From NCBI GenBank assembly GCA_009781185.1, contig WQYP01000007.1:1-58737 (forward strand): 58,737 bases of DNA, written 5' to 3'. The stretch's first letter is position 1. The number at the start of each line of letters is the position of its first letter. A program made the position numbers and the translations under genes. Positions 44,462 through 54,608 of the stretch are shown here, one piece after another. The notes under the pieces were generated by a model, which worked only from the letters and a program-made list of their open reading frames with translations, did not search any database and was not told the DNA's origin. Source of the DNA: Phycisphaerales bacterium (GTDB lineage Bacteria; Planctomycetota; Phycisphaerae; WQYP01).

Positions 44462-47400
44462 ATGCTTTACGATCCCACATCTTTCGTTCACCTGCACGGC
44501 CATTCTCATTATTCGCTGCTCGACGGCGGCGCGACCATCGAAGCGCTGCTCAAGAAGACCAAAGAACTCGGCATGCCGGCGATCGCGCTGACCGATCACG
44601 GCAACCTCTTCGGCGCCGTCGAATGGTACACCACCGCTAAGAAGTTCGAGATCAAAGGCATCATCGGATGCGAAATGTACGTCGCGCCCAATTCTCGCTT
44701 TGATAAGGAATCGCACGGCATTTCGGAGGCGGCTTATCATTTGCCGGTGGTGGTGAAAAATGAGGCCGGCTGGAAGAACATGCTGAAGCTTGCTTCAATT
44801 GCGTTCGTCGAAGGGTTTTATTACCGCCCGCGTGTCGACAAGGAAACGCTGGCAAAGTACCACGAGGGGATCGTGGTCATGAACGGGCACCTGGGCACGG
44901 AGATTTCGGCATGCCTGGAACGCGGCGATATGCAGGCGGCGGTTGCGGTGGCGGGGCAGTATAAAGATATCTTTGGGGATGATTTTTACGTCGAATTGCA
45001 GAACCATTTTGACCCCGCACAGGTCGCACTGATTCCAAAACTCATCGAGGTTGCCAAAAGGGCGGGGTGTCCGATCGTTGCGACGAATGATCATCATTAT
45101 CTGCTGAAGGACGATTACGATGCGCACGATGCACTGTGCTGCATCAGCATGGGGCGAACGATCACCGACGAAACGCGCCTGAAATATTCCCGTGAGCTTT
45201 ATGTGAAGAGTCCGGCGGAGATGCGTCAGATTTTCAAAGAGACGCCGGAGGCTTGTGATAACACGCTGGCTATCGCGGAAAAGTGTGATCTGAAGCTTGA
45301 TTTCAATCAGCGTCATGCGCCGGTTTATCATCCGCCCGCGAAGGACGACGGTTCGCCGCGGAATCCCGATGATTATCTGCGGGAACTCTGCCTTGAAGGT
45401 CTCAAGGAAAAGTTCGGCGACCCTCTGCCGGCGGAGCGTGAAAAAGCGATCATGGACCGACTCGATTTCGAGTTACAAGTGATATGCTCGAAGGGGTTTG
45501 CCAGCTACTTTTTAATCGTTTGGGACTTCTGTAAGTATGCCAGAAACAACGGTATTCCGGTCGGTGCGAGAGGCTCCGGCGTCGGGACGCTTGTGGGCTA
45601 TGCGCTGTCGCTGTGCAATGTTGATCCGTTGCGTTATGACCTGCTTTTTGAGCGGTTCATGGACCCGGCGCGATCCGCTATGCCTGATATTGACATCGAC
45701 ATCTGTCAGGAAGGTCGCGGCAAGGTGATAGAATACGTCCGTAAAAAGTACGGCAACGTCTGTCAAATCATCACGTTTAACACGCTGGGCGCCAAAGCGG
45801 CGATTAAGGATGTCGGCCGCGTGCTGGGGATGCCGCTCCAGGAGACCGACAAAATCACCAAGCTCATTCCCGGCGGCCCCAACGTCTACCTCAAAGATGT
45901 CGTGAAAATCCCGGATATCAAGTCGATGATCGAAGGCAACGCACAGGTGACGAAGCTCTTCGCGGTGGCGCAGCGGCTGGAGGGATTGTGTCGGAATGCT
46001 GGTATGCATGCGGCGGGGGTGATTGTCTGCGATAAGCCGTTGGATACGATCGTGCCGCTCTATAAGAACGGCGACGACGTCATGACCCAGTGGGACGGCC
46101 CAACATGCGAAAAAATCGGCCTGCTCAAGATGGACTTCCTGGGCCTGCGGACGCTGACGATTCTCGAGCGTGCGTTGGACCTGGTGGATCAGGATTTGAC
46201 GTCTGGCGCGGTGAAGTTGCCGAAGAATGTCAAGGTCGCGTTCGTCAAAAAAAGTAGCGACCCCGCTTTGCGGGGTGACGGAGGCCACCGCATCGACATC
46301 GAGCGCATTGATTTCACCGATCCGCATGTCTATCAAACTGTTTTTCAGAAAGGCGCTACCAAGGGCGTGTTTCAGTTTGAATCCGGCGGTATGAAGGACC
46401 TGCTCGTGAAGATGAAGCCAGACCGCCTCGAAGACCTCATCGCGGCCAACGCCCTCTATCGGCCCGGGCCGATGGAACTGATTCCCGCTTACTGCGAACG
46501 CAAGCACGGCCGGCAGGAGGTGCCGACGCTCCATCCGCTGGCCGACGAAGTCCTCGCCGAAACCTACGGTGTAATGGTCTACCAGGAACAGGTTATGCGG
46601 ATATTTAACCGCTTGGGCGACATCCCGCTCCGCCGCGCGTACGATATCATTAAAGCGATCTCCAAGAAAAACGCGGATGTCATTAATAAGGAAAAAGCGG
46701 CATTTATCGAAGGCGCGATGAAGCACGGGCTGACCCGGGAGCAGGCCGTGGAAATCTTCGCCAACATCGAAAAGTTCGCCGGCTACGGCTTCAATAAATC
46801 GCACTCGACGCGATACTCCGTCCTGGCCTACCAAACCGCGTGGCTCAAGACCTATTTCCCGGCACAGTACATGGCGGCACTGCTGACCTTTGAAATGATC
46901 GATCAGTCGAAAACGGTTGAATATATCGAGGAGTGTCGCCATTTAGCTGTGCCAGGTCACGCCAAGAGTGGTATTGACATTCTGCCGCCGGATATCAATG
47001 AATCGGACGCTGATTTCCGTGTCGTGGGCGGCAACATCCGCTTCGGTCTCGCCGCGATTAAGGGCGTCGGCGATAAGGCGGTCGAATCGATTATGTCCGC
47101 CCGTGAAGTGGTTGATGCTGAGACTGGGGAAAAAAAGCATCGGCCGTACAAGTCGATTTTTGATCTCTGTGAGCGAGTCGATCTCCGCGTGGCGAACAAG
47201 GGCGTTTTGGACGCATTGATCAAGTGCGGCGCATTTGACGCAATCCATCCGATCCGCGCCGCCGCGATGGCTGTGGTAGAGTCCGCCATCCGCATGGGAC
47301 AGCAATCGCAGGAAGCCAAACGTGTCGGCCAGGAAAGTCTTTTCGGTGGGTTTGGTGCGGGCGGTGGTGTTGTAGAGCAGGTCGAGCCGAAGTTGCCGGC

Positions 47401-48148
47401 GATCCCCGAGTGGCCCAAGAGTGAAAAGATGGCTTTCGAAAAAGCGGTGCTCGGATTCTATGTTTCGAGCCATCCGCTGCGCGATGTCGAGCAGACCTTT
47501 CAGAGCTACATCACGATGGATACGCAGACGATCCGGTCGGCCACTGACAAGGCGCCGGGCATCATGGGCGGCCTGATTTCCAAGGTTCGCATGATGACCA
47601 CCAAGTCCGGCCCAAGCGCCGGCTCACGATGGGCGATCCTGCTGGTGGAAGATCTCGTCGGTTCGGTCGAAGTCGTGATCTATACAAACGACTATCAGAA
47701 ATGTCAGGAACTGATCAAAACCGATGCGATGCTCTTCTTCGAAGGAAGCGTCGACAAGATGCGTGAGGAGCCTAATTTTAAGGCTCGCGAGGTCTACACG
47801 TTCGAAAGCGTTCAGAAAAAGAAGACCCGCGAGGTGCTGATCCAGACGAGTTCGATGAAGTTGGATGATGCGACTTTGGATGCGGTGAAGCAGGCACTCG
47901 GTACGCACAAAGGCGGCATACCTGTCAAGATCGAGCTATCCGACCTGGCCGTCACGCCGCCGGTCCGTGTGCAGATGCAACTCGGCGGCGGCCTCAACAT
48001 CCAAAACGGCGGCGTCGCGGCACTGCGAACCATCTTCGGCGAATCCAAGGTCGTGATGCTGGGCCCCAATCGGCGAATGAAGCGAGAGCCTGCTCCCGCG
48101 CCGGAAGTGCCGATGATGATGCCAAGCGACGAACTGCTCGAAGTATAG
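44462..48148 (+). CDS. dnaE: DNA polymerase III alpha subunit
   Basis: This 1228-residue replicative polymerase starts at ATG 44462 after AAGGAGGAG. Domains are an N-terminal PHP domain (FVHLHGHSHYSLLDG, ALTDHGNLFG), the polymerase core (VGARGSGVGTLVGYAL, RSAMPDIDIDICQEGR, with catalytic aspartates in the latter), YRPGPMELIPAYCERKHG, VMVYQEQVMRI, and a C-terminal helix-hairpin-helix and OB fold part. About residues 597-606 (SSDPALRGDG) come from a dispersed 25-base palindrome at 46254-46278, inserted in a variable loop before the conserved IDFTDPHVYQTVFQKGATKGVFQ block. The TAG stop overlaps the start of a GGCA-loop palindrome. Confidence 0.96.
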   Translation: MLYDPTSFVHLHGHSHYSLLDGGATIEALLKKTKELGMPAIALTDHGNLFGAVEWYTTAKKFEIKGIIGCEMYVAPNSRFDKESHGISEAAYHLPVVVKNEAGWKNMLKLASIAFVEGFYYRPRVDKETLAKYHEGIVVMNGHLGTEISACLERGDMQAAVAVAGQYKDIFGDDFYVELQNHFDPAQVALIPKLIEVAKRAGCPIVATNDHHYLLKDDYDAHDALCCISMGRTITDETRLKYSRELYVKSPAEMRQIFKETPEACDNTLAIAEKCDLKLDFNQRHAPVYHPPAKDDGSPRNPDDYLRELCLEGLKEKFGDPLPAEREKAIMDRLDFELQVICSKGFASYFLIVWDFCKYARNNGIPVGARGSGVGTLVGYALSLCNVDPLRYDLLFERFMDPARSAMPDIDIDICQEGRGKVIEYVRKKYGNVCQIITFNTLGAKAAIKDVGRVLGMPLQETDKITKLIPGGPNVYLKDVVKIPDIKSMIEGNAQVTKLFAVAQRLEGLCRNAGMHAAGVIVCDKPLDTIVPLYKNGDDVMTQWDGPTCEKIGLLKMDFLGLRTLTILERALDLVDQDLTSGAVKLPKNVKVAFVKKSSDPALRGDGGHRIDIERIDFTDPHVYQTVFQKGATKGVFQFESGGMKDLLVKMKPDRLEDLIAANALYRPGPMELIPAYCERKHGRQEVPTLHPLADEVLAETYGVMVYQEQVMRIFNRLGDIPLRRAYDIIKAISKKNADVINKEKAAFIEGAMKHGLTREQAVEIFANIEKFAGYGFNKSHSTRYSVLAYQTAWLKTYFPAQYMAALLTFEMIDQSKTVEYIEECRHLAVPGHAKSGIDILPPDINESDADFRVVGGNIRFGLAAIKGVGDKAVESIMSAREVVDAETGEKKHRPYKSIFDLCERVDLRVANKGVLDALIKCGAFDAIHPIRAAAMAVVESAIRMGQQSQEAKRVGQESLFGGFGAGGGVVEQVEPKLPAIPEWPKSEKMAFEKAVLGFYVSSHPLRDVEQTFQSYITMDTQTIRSATDKAPGIMGGLISKVRMMTTKSGPSAGSRWAILLVEDLVGSVEVVIYTNDYQKCQELIKTDAMLFFEGSVDKMREEPNFKAREVYTFESVQKKKTREVLIQTSSMKLDDATLDAVKQALGTHKGGIPVKIELSDLAVTPPVRVQMQLGGGLNIQNGGVAALRTIFGESKVVMLGPNRRMKREPAPAPEVPMMMPSDELLEV
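46254..46278 (+). repeat. gtagcgacc... palindrome inside dnaE, copy 6
   Basis: Copy with one change at the last base (tga instead of tgg). It is read as S-S-D-P-A-L-R-G-D, the same frame as in the helicase gene. Confidence 0.92.
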
Positions 48149-48169
48149 CCCCGCGTGGCAACGCGGGGC
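48148..48169. repeat. GGCA-loop palindrome, copy 4 (GCCCCGCGT arm)
   Basis: Stem GCCCCGCGT / ACGCGGGGC with loop GGCA. The last base of the dnaE stop codon is the first base of the stem. Confidence 0.9.
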
Positions 48170-48576
48170 TTAATGCCTCCTGTGCGTCTCATTCATGCAT
48201 TCCATGAAAGGGGGAGTGCTTTGGCATCCTGGGCCTTGCTCGAAAATCCCTTGCTTTTTTTGAGATTTGTGGCATATTCAGTGCCTAGTTGCCATCGTAC
48301 ACTGCAGTTGCGTCAAGGTGCTTTCTGGCAAGGATAGCGTAAGTCTGACAATGAAGCGGAGTTGGACCATCACCTCGGCTTTCCCCTCTCGCCGCGATGA
48401 ATCGCGTAAGACGTTGTCAAACTTCTCCAGTCAAATTCTCCAGTCTTCCCTCTTTTCCCAGTTTAATGTTGATTTTAGTTTGTACGTCATACGCATGACA
48501 CGGGCGTTTTGCCAACAACGACCGGGACGTTCGATCCTGACACTTTTCGCCGTCTCTTGACCAAAGGAACCATGAT
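48149..48576. other. 428-base gap upstream of the surface protein gene
   Basis: It holds the GGCA-loop palindrome at its left edge. The rest is less GC-rich than the neighbourhood, and I see no gene or clear repeat in it. It presumably carries the promoter of the surface protein, but no convincing -35/-10 pair was identified. Confidence 0.6.
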
Positions 48577-51500
48577 ATGTTGAATTTCAATCCAGTTGTT
48601 AAGCCAGTAGATACCAAGCAAGGCAAGAGCAAGGCTCGAACGACTCACAAACATCAGCACGTTTTGGAATCTCTCGAACAACGTCAGATGCTCTCGGGCG
48701 TGATCCAGTTGCCGTATGAAGGTTTGAACCTCGCCAAACCCGTGATGACGGAGCAGAATGCCGGTATGCCGGATGCGTTTACGCCTATTGTCGCGGCCGG
48801 GGCGGTAGCCGCACCATCGAATTTGAAGAGTACCGGCACGACGGGGGCGACCGTCACGCTGACATGGGCTTATACCTTTTCCGGCATACCACCTTTACGA
48901 TACGAAATCCAGTACAGGAAAAGCACCGACACGCAATGGTCGGTCCAAACAGTGGAGCCTTTCGCCGCGGGATACGCTCCCAGCACGACGGCGACCATTA
49001 ACACGCTCTCGCCAAATACGGCATATGAATTTCAGGTTCGTGTTGTGACCATTGATGGGGCTTCCGGTTGGACTCCGTCAACGTATGCGACGACCACGGG
49101 CGGCACTCCACTTGCCGCGCCGGCTAACGTAACAGCGACGGTCAAAGACGCAACGACGCTGACGTTCAATTGGCAGGTGAATTATCCGTTATTCGTTTTT
49201 TCCAATTCAACTTGTACTGGTTACACCATTCAATTTGCCACGGATGCCAATTTTAACCAAATCGCCCAGACACAATCTATTCCGTTTAACGGGGTACTTA
49301 GCGGAACATGCACTGCTGACGTTACCGGTTTGACCGGCTTGACCACCGGTACACGGTACTACGTTCGCATCGCAGCAAACGGCATCGGCGACTATTCCGA
49401 CTCGCCGTATGTCAATGTGACTCCGAAGCTTGCCGTTCCGACCACGCTGGGTGGTACCCCGGCAAGCGCAAGCAGTATGACGCTGACCTGGACGGCCTCG
49501 CCGGGGGTCACCGGATATATCATTTATCGCAGCAGCTCGCAGACCAGTGGTTTCACCCAGGTGGGCACCTCCACGACGGCGAGCTTTACCAATACGGGAC
49601 TGACAACGGGAACCGCCTACTATTACAGCGTTGTAGCAACCAATTCGTTATCCAGCAGTTTGACATCGGATCAATCGGTAACATTTACCTGGCCCGCGAT
49701 ACCGGTCAAGCCGGTCGTTTCCGTTTCGGCAGTCACTGCTACCAACGTCACGTTGCAATGGAACACCCCCGTCACCTTTGCAACAAAGTTCAACATTTAT
49801 CGAAGCACTTCGTCGACTGGCACGTACACGCTGATTGGAACATCCACGGGGGGAACATACAGCGATACCAGCGTCCTCGGCAATACCACCTATTACTACG
49901 AAGTTGTCGCGGTTAATGGAAGTATCAATAGCGGGAATGGGCCGTATTCGGCGAATTCGGACCCCTGTTCAGCTACAACACCGCTTCAGGTACCAGCCAA
50001 TGTCAATGCGGCATTGAAGAGCGGCCTGGGGGTCACATTGACGTGGACGTCTAACAACTCGAACGTCAAATACAATGTTTTGAGAAGCACGTCAGCCAAT
50101 GGGACGTATACAGCAGTCAATGCGTCTCTCATCACGTCAACGGCCTATACCGATACCGTTTCATCGGGGAACACGACGTACTATTATAAGATTGTCGCCA
50201 TCAGTGCGACCGATAGCAGCAAGCAAGTGATGTCGCCCTCCATTTCCGTCAAGGTTTACGGTTCGGCAACCATCGCCTGGATCGGTACATCTGGCGGCGA
50301 TTTCAATGATCCGAAGAACTGGGATCTTGGGCGCGTACCCAACGCAAACGATGATGTGTTGATCGCCAGTTCGACGGGAAACGCGTGTTACGTGCTGATG
50401 ACCACGACCTTCAGTGGGACGTCCAATGCTTTTGCCGCTCAATATACGTTCCGCAATTTGACGCTCGGCGACAATGTTGAAATCCTCAGCTACGGTATTT
50501 CGGAAATAGATTTGACTGTCACCCAAACTTTGGAACTGGGGGCCAACGCGAAAATTCGTGTGCGTAACGGCTATCAATATTATAACAACGCTCCAACAAC
50601 ATCTGTCACGTCATGGAATATTAACAATGTCTTTGGCGTTCTTCATCCAAATACTTATGGCAAAGGCGGCAACGGTGGATACGGAGGTAACGGTCAGCTA
50701 TACGCAGGTGGATACTATGGAGATGGTGGGTGGGGAGGAGATGGTGGGTTTGGAGGCGGAACAGGGGGCTATGGCGGCGGCGGTAATAGCTTGGGGGCCT
50801 CCGGAGTCCCGAATGGGGGATCATTAACGCAACCTTGGCTTCAATCCGGTGGTCAGGGAAACGCTGGATCCTACAGCGGAGGCGGGCAGGGAGGCCGAGG
50901 TAGTGGGGGCAATGGTGGAGCGGGAGGAGCGTTTGACCCGGTTTTGGAAACAGGTATTGGTGGAGGAGGCGGAGGTTCCGGTGGCTATGGTGGTGGAGTG
51001 TTGGTCATTGATGCCAAGCAAATCCTTTATGGTACCGGAGCCAAATTCGTTGTGGCAGGTCAGTGTGGAGGAATAGGCTATGGCAGCACTGCGGGTAATG
51101 GCCAGGATGGAGCCGGTGGGCTTTTGGCCGTTCGTTCGAATTTGACGCAACAGGATATTGTAACGCTTACCAACATGAGTGGTGTGGGTGCTGTGCAGGG
51201 TTCCGGACAGATTGGTTCTGTGCCGTTTAATAGTGACGGAGGTCATGGGGCACCATCGACTTCGTCCCTCGCGACTCCATACATCATTGTCGACACCGAG
51301 CAAAGGCCCATTACGACCGCCCCCGCCACGCCGACATTCTCAAAACAGCCGGTGTCAGCAAATTACACACAAGGACAAACCGCAATTCCTCTTTCCGTTG
51401 CGGCAAGCGGAAACGGAACATTATCGTATCAGTGGTATCAAAATGGGGCGAAAATCACTGGCGCAACGTCGGCTTCTTACATGCCGTCAACGTCGACGGT

Positions 51501-52170
51501 GGCCACATCTTCATACTACTGTATTGTAACGAACACATTAAACAGTCAAACAAAAACGGCACAAAGTGTAGCCGTAACGATAACGGTTTCAGCCTCCGGC
51601 GGTACTACGCAGATGACGCCCACCGCCCCCACGGGCGCGAAGATCAGCGGCGATTACAACCCGGCCAAGAAAAAAGGAACATTGACATGGAGTGCCGTTG
51701 CCAACGCGACCGGCTACAAAATCATGTACAGCAACGATGGCGGAATCACATGGAAAACCAAAATCATTAAAAAAAATGTGACCTCATTGAAACTCTCCGG
51801 CATCACTCCGGACGTGGTTGTAAGAGTCTATGCAATCAACGCATCGGGAACTTCAACCAGCTATTCGCAGGCTCCGGCAATTGTCAAAGATATGCCTAAT
51901 ACTCCGACCAATGCCCATTTCGACGACTTGAGCAGCTACAACGCGGCCAAGAAAAAAGGAACATTGTTTTGGGATTACGTATCCAACGCGACCGGCTATA
52001 AAATCATGTACAGCAACGACGGTGGAATCACATGGAAGACCAAAACCATTAAAAAGAATGTGACCTCGTTGAACCTCTCCGGCCTCGTTCCGGGGGCCAT
52101 CATACGGGTTTATGCGATCAACGCCTGGGGAACGTCGGCCGGTTCTTCGTCAACGACGGTCGTTGCTTAA
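48577..52170 (+). CDS. Large cell-surface protein with fibronectin type III, Gly-rich and Ig-like parts
   Basis: This 1197-residue protein has the planctomycete-type N-terminal motif LESLEQRQMLSG (residues about 30-41), seen on extracellular proteins of this group. It then has about five fibronectin type III domains (residues about 75-565, for example ASSMTLTWTASPGVTGYIIYRS), then a region with GGDFNDPKNWDLGRVPNANDDVLI like other surface adhesins. A glycine-rich stretch (GKGGNGGYGGNGQLYAGGYY and following) and an Ig-like domain (LSYQWYQNGAKITGA) follow. The last part holds two nearly identical fibronectin-like repeats of about 94 residues each (YKIMYSNDGGITWKTK in both). AAAGGAACC precedes the ATG. 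Base composition is lower in GC than in flanking genes. A role in adhesion or surface structure is inferred. Confidence 0.88.
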   Translation: MLNFNPVVKPVDTKQGKSKARTTHKHQHVLESLEQRQMLSGVIQLPYEGLNLAKPVMTEQNAGMPDAFTPIVAAGAVAAPSNLKSTGTTGATVTLTWAYTFSGIPPLRYEIQYRKSTDTQWSVQTVEPFAAGYAPSTTATINTLSPNTAYEFQVRVVTIDGASGWTPSTYATTTGGTPLAAPANVTATVKDATTLTFNWQVNYPLFVFSNSTCTGYTIQFATDANFNQIAQTQSIPFNGVLSGTCTADVTGLTGLTTGTRYYVRIAANGIGDYSDSPYVNVTPKLAVPTTLGGTPASASSMTLTWTASPGVTGYIIYRSSSQTSGFTQVGTSTTASFTNTGLTTGTAYYYSVVATNSLSSSLTSDQSVTFTWPAIPVKPVVSVSAVTATNVTLQWNTPVTFATKFNIYRSTSSTGTYTLIGTSTGGTYSDTSVLGNTTYYYEVVAVNGSINSGNGPYSANSDPCSATTPLQVPANVNAALKSGLGVTLTWTSNNSNVKYNVLRSTSANGTYTAVNASLITSTAYTDTVSSGNTTYYYKIVAISATDSSKQVMSPSISVKVYGSATIAWIGTSGGDFNDPKNWDLGRVPNANDDVLIASSTGNACYVLMTTTFSGTSNAFAAQYTFRNLTLGDNVEILSYGISEIDLTVTQTLELGANAKIRVRNGYQYYNNAPTTSVTSWNINNVFGVLHPNTYGKGGNGGYGGNGQLYAGGYYGDGGWGGDGGFGGGTGGYGGGGNSLGASGVPNGGSLTQPWLQSGGQGNAGSYSGGGQGGRGSGGNGGAGGAFDPVLETGIGGGGGGSGGYGGGVLVIDAKQILYGTGAKFVVAGQCGGIGYGSTAGNGQDGAGGLLAVRSNLTQQDIVTLTNMSGVGAVQGSGQIGSVPFNSDGGHGAPSTSSLATPYIIVDTEQRPITTAPATPTFSKQPVSANYTQGQTAIPLSVAASGNGTLSYQWYQNGAKITGATSASYMPSTSTVATSSYYCIVTNTLNSQTKTAQSVAVTITVSASGGTTQMTPTAPTGAKISGDYNPAKKKGTLTWSAVANATGYKIMYSNDGGITWKTKIIKKNVTSLKLSGITPDVVVRVYAINASGTSTSYSQAPAIVKDMPNTPTNAHFDDLSSYNAAKKKGTLFWDYVSNATGYKIMYSNDGGITWKTKTIKKNVTSLNLSGLVPGAIIRVYAINAWGTSAGSSSTTVVA
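51634..52160 (+). repeat. Tandem duplication of a fibronectin-like module
   Basis: Two copies 282 bases apart share long identical stretches such as aaaatcatgtacagcaacga, indicating a recent duplication within the gene. Confidence 0.8.
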
Positions 52171-52208
52171 ATTTCCCAACTGCACAAGGCTTGGCCAATG
52201 CCCGTTAG

Positions 52209-52260
52209 TCGTCAAAAAGCCTTGCGAGAAAGCCTTGCGTTTCCGTGCGGGGCTTTCGCG
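52209..52260. repeat. Diverged AATAGCC-type palindrome
   Basis: Contains agccttgcgagaaagccttg followed by cgtttccgtgcggggcttt, a variant of the 29907 hairpin with duplicated left arm. It lies downstream of the surface protein gene. Confidence 0.65.
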
Positions 52261-52303
52261 TTTATACTGACATCCGAAGTTTCGTGACTATTGGGAGACT
52301 CCC

Positions 52304-53509
52304 GTGACTACGAGGAACGTTCCGCTCAATGCGACCGCGGCGAAGGTGGATAAACGCCCCGATGCGATCCGCATGGCACAAGTAGGCTTGGCCGGCGGCA
52401 TCGGATATGCACACATCAATGAGGTGGAAAAGAATCCCCGTTTCATCTGCGTCGGCGGATACGATCTTTATCCGACGAACTCTCCCGTCGCCGCCGCCAT
52501 CGATCGCATCGCAAAAGGCGGCGGGAAGATTTATCGCGGGTTTGAAGAGGTGCTTGCGGATCCTGAGGTGGAGGCGGTGGATATTTGTACGCCGCACCAT
52601 TTTCATCGGCCGATGGCCGTGGCGGCTTTCCAGGCGGGCAAGCATGTTCTGGTTGAGAAGCCGATGGCTACCCATCCGGACGACTGTGAAGCGATGATCG
52701 CTGCCCAGCGTGCCAGCGGGAAAGTCGGGGCCGTCCAGATGCAGCATGTCGGACAACGCTCGATGTTGTTTCTCCGCGACGCTCTTCAGAATGGGGCTAT
52801 CGGCAGACTCCGCGAAGTGTTCCTCAACAGCCTCTGGTGGCGCACGGAGGAATATTACGCTCGTATTCCCTGGGCCGGCCGGATGAAAATCGACGGTGCT
52901 TGGTGCGTCGATGGCGTTCTGTACAATCAGTGCGTTCACTACATCAACCAGATGCTGACCCTCGTTTCGCCCGGGCCGCTGCCATCCGTTGCCCGTGTTA
53001 AAAATTTACAATGTGCAATGTATCAATTCCACGATGCCACGAATTTGGAAGCCGGCGATACCGCCTTCATCACCGGGATCATCGACATTCCCGACGCTCC
53101 GCAGATGACCGCCGTCGGAACCACCTGTTCCACCGAAGAACGCCACTGTATTGAGATTCTCGGCGACAAAGGCCGCGCGATGTGGAACGGCGTCGGTTAC
53201 CTCTTCCCCGACGGTCAGCCCGCCACCGAATTCCACGACGATCACCCCTCCCCCCACCTCTTCAACGGCAACTCCATGATCTTCAACTCCTTCGCCCAAG
53301 CCATCCGTACCAACTCCACTCCCCTAACCGCTTTTTCCCAAATCCAGTACGTCACTCGCTTCATCAACGACTGCTACGGCGTTTCCCGCTGGCAGATGAA
53401 AAAAGCTCCCTGGTCCGCGACCGAAGCGTTGTTTAAGGAAACCATCCAACAGGTCCGCCTGCATCGCTGTCTTCCGAAAGACCTCCCCGCCCCACCTGTG
53501 TGGGTTTGA
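52304..53509 (+). CDS. Gfo/Idh/MocA-family oxidoreductase
   Basis: This 401-residue protein starts at GTG 52304 with GGGAGA upstream. The Rossmann part is QVGLAGGIGYAHINEVEKNP and the family signature is HVLVEKPMATHPDDCEAM. The C-terminal beta-sheet domain includes VDGVLYNQCVHYINQML. These enzymes oxidise or reduce sugars or related compounds with NAD(P). The substrate is unknown. It is not closely similar to the Gfo/Idh protein at 31100. Confidence 0.87.
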   Translation: MTTRNVPLNATAAKVDKRPDAIRMAQVGLAGGIGYAHINEVEKNPRFICVGGYDLYPTNSPVAAAIDRIAKGGGKIYRGFEEVLADPEVEAVDICTPHHFHRPMAVAAFQAGKHVLVEKPMATHPDDCEAMIAAQRASGKVGAVQMQHVGQRSMLFLRDALQNGAIGRLREVFLNSLWWRTEEYYARIPWAGRMKIDGAWCVDGVLYNQCVHYINQMLTLVSPGPLPSVARVKNLQCAMYQFHDATNLEAGDTAFITGIIDIPDAPQMTAVGTTCSTEERHCIEILGDKGRAMWNGVGYLFPDGQPATEFHDDHPSPHLFNGNSMIFNSFAQAIRTNSTPLTAFSQIQYVTRFINDCYGVSRWQMKKAPWSATEALFKETIQQVRLHRCLPKDLPAPPVWV

Positions 53510-53523
53510 TGCCTGTCGTGTCA

Positions 53524-53545
53524 GATGGTTGCTTGAAGTGTCATG
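53524..53545. repeat. Single arm aagtgtcatgcaccc
   Basis: Matches the outer arm of the 1076-1273 element. No second arm is nearby. Confidence 0.5.
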
Positions 53546-53627
53546 CACCCGTTTCGCCAGTAGGCGACGGCACACCGGCAACAACAGTGGTGCCTGCCAC
53601 AATCTTTTTCTCTCGCCTCTGGCATCC

Positions 53628-53655
53628 GAGCCTTGCGTTTCCACGCAAGGCTATT
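53628..53655. terminator. AATAGCC-type hairpin between Gfo/Idh gene and uppP
   Basis: Stem gccttgcgt / acgcaaggc with TTCC loop in the gap between two convergent genes, directly abutting the uppP stop. It is probably a bidirectional terminator. Confidence 0.75.
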
Positions 53656-54531
53656 TCACTTGAGGAAACCCAAATAGAGCAGGACGATGAGGATGGCGCC
53701 GAGGATGAGGCGGTAGATGGCGAAGGCGGTAAAGCCGTGCTTTCGGACCCAGTGGATGAACCAACGATTGACGATCAGGGCGACGAAGAAGGAGACGACA
53801 AAACCGATGGCCAGGACGAGCCAGGGATTGGCGTTGAAGTTGGCAGGGATAAAGTCGGGGTTGTGTTGATATTCTTTGAGGGACTGGAGAAACTTATAGG
53901 CGGTGGCGGCGAACATGACGGGGAGTGAGACGAGGAAGGAGAAGTCGAGTGCGGCGGAGCGCGACATGCCGGCGATCTGGCCGGCGGCAATGGTGGACAT
54001 GGAGCGCGAAGTGCCCGGGAAGACCGCGGAAAGGATTTGCACGGCGCCGATCCAGAGGGCATGCAGCGGCGACATGCTCTCGACGTTGTTAATGATGGGC
54101 CGGGTCAGGAGGGCGTCGACCAGCCACATGACGATGCCGCCAAGGATCAGGGCGCCGGCGATGACGTAGAGATTTTCAAGGGTTTCTCCGATCTTTTTGT
54201 CGAGGAAGTAGGCGGGGATGGCGGTGGTGACGAAGGCGATCGCGATGAGCGTAAACGGGTGGGTGAAGAGGGCGTGTTTGCCGGTGGTACTCTTCTTTTT
54301 TCCTCGCCAGGGAAAGGTTTTGGCGTCATCGAGCAGGCGCTGGCCGTAGAGGACCAGCACCGAAAGAATGGCTCCCAATTGAATCACCACCGAATACATC
54401 TTCCAGTATTCGTTTTTCATGGGTAGCCCCAGAAAGTCCTGGACGATGCGGAGATGGGCGGTGGAAGAAACGGGAAGGAATTCGGTGAGGCCTTCGATGA
54501 TGCCCAGGAGGACGGAGATGAGATAGGTCAT
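53656..54531 (-). CDS. uppP: Undecaprenyl-diphosphatase
   Basis: This 291-residue integral membrane protein (BacA/UppP family) recycles undecaprenyl pyrophosphate for cell-wall and polysaccharide synthesis. Signatures are GIIEGLTEFLPVSSTAHLRI near the start and FPGTSRSMSTIAAGQIAGMSR later. About eight hydrophobic helices are visible. It follows pgpA on the same strand after a 74-base gap with word repeats. Confidence 0.95.
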   Translation of the reverse strand: MTYLISVLLGIIEGLTEFLPVSSTAHLRIVQDFLGLPMKNEYWKMYSVVIQLGAILSVLVLYGQRLLDDAKTFPWRGKKKSTTGKHALFTHPFTLIAIAFVTTAIPAYFLDKKIGETLENLYVIAGALILGGIVMWLVDALLTRPIINNVESMSPLHALWIGAVQILSAVFPGTSRSMSTIAAGQIAGMSRSAALDFSFLVSLPVMFAATAYKFLQSLKEYQHNPDFIPANFNANPWLVLAIGFVVSFFVALIVNRWFIHWVRKHGFTAFAIYRLILGAILIVLLYLGFLK

Positions 54532-54570
54532 GGGAGCTTCCGGTAAATAGATACTTATCGACGCAAAGGC

Positions 54571-54608
54571 GTTAAATCGTTAAATCGATTTCACGACTTG
54601 ACGACTCA
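54571..54608. repeat. Word-repeat hairpin (gttaaatcg words)
   Basis: Two gttaaatcg words face cgatttcacgacttgacg. It lies at the 3' end of pgpA, whose stop is inside it (54606-54608). The word family is shared with 39351-39425. Confidence 0.5.
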
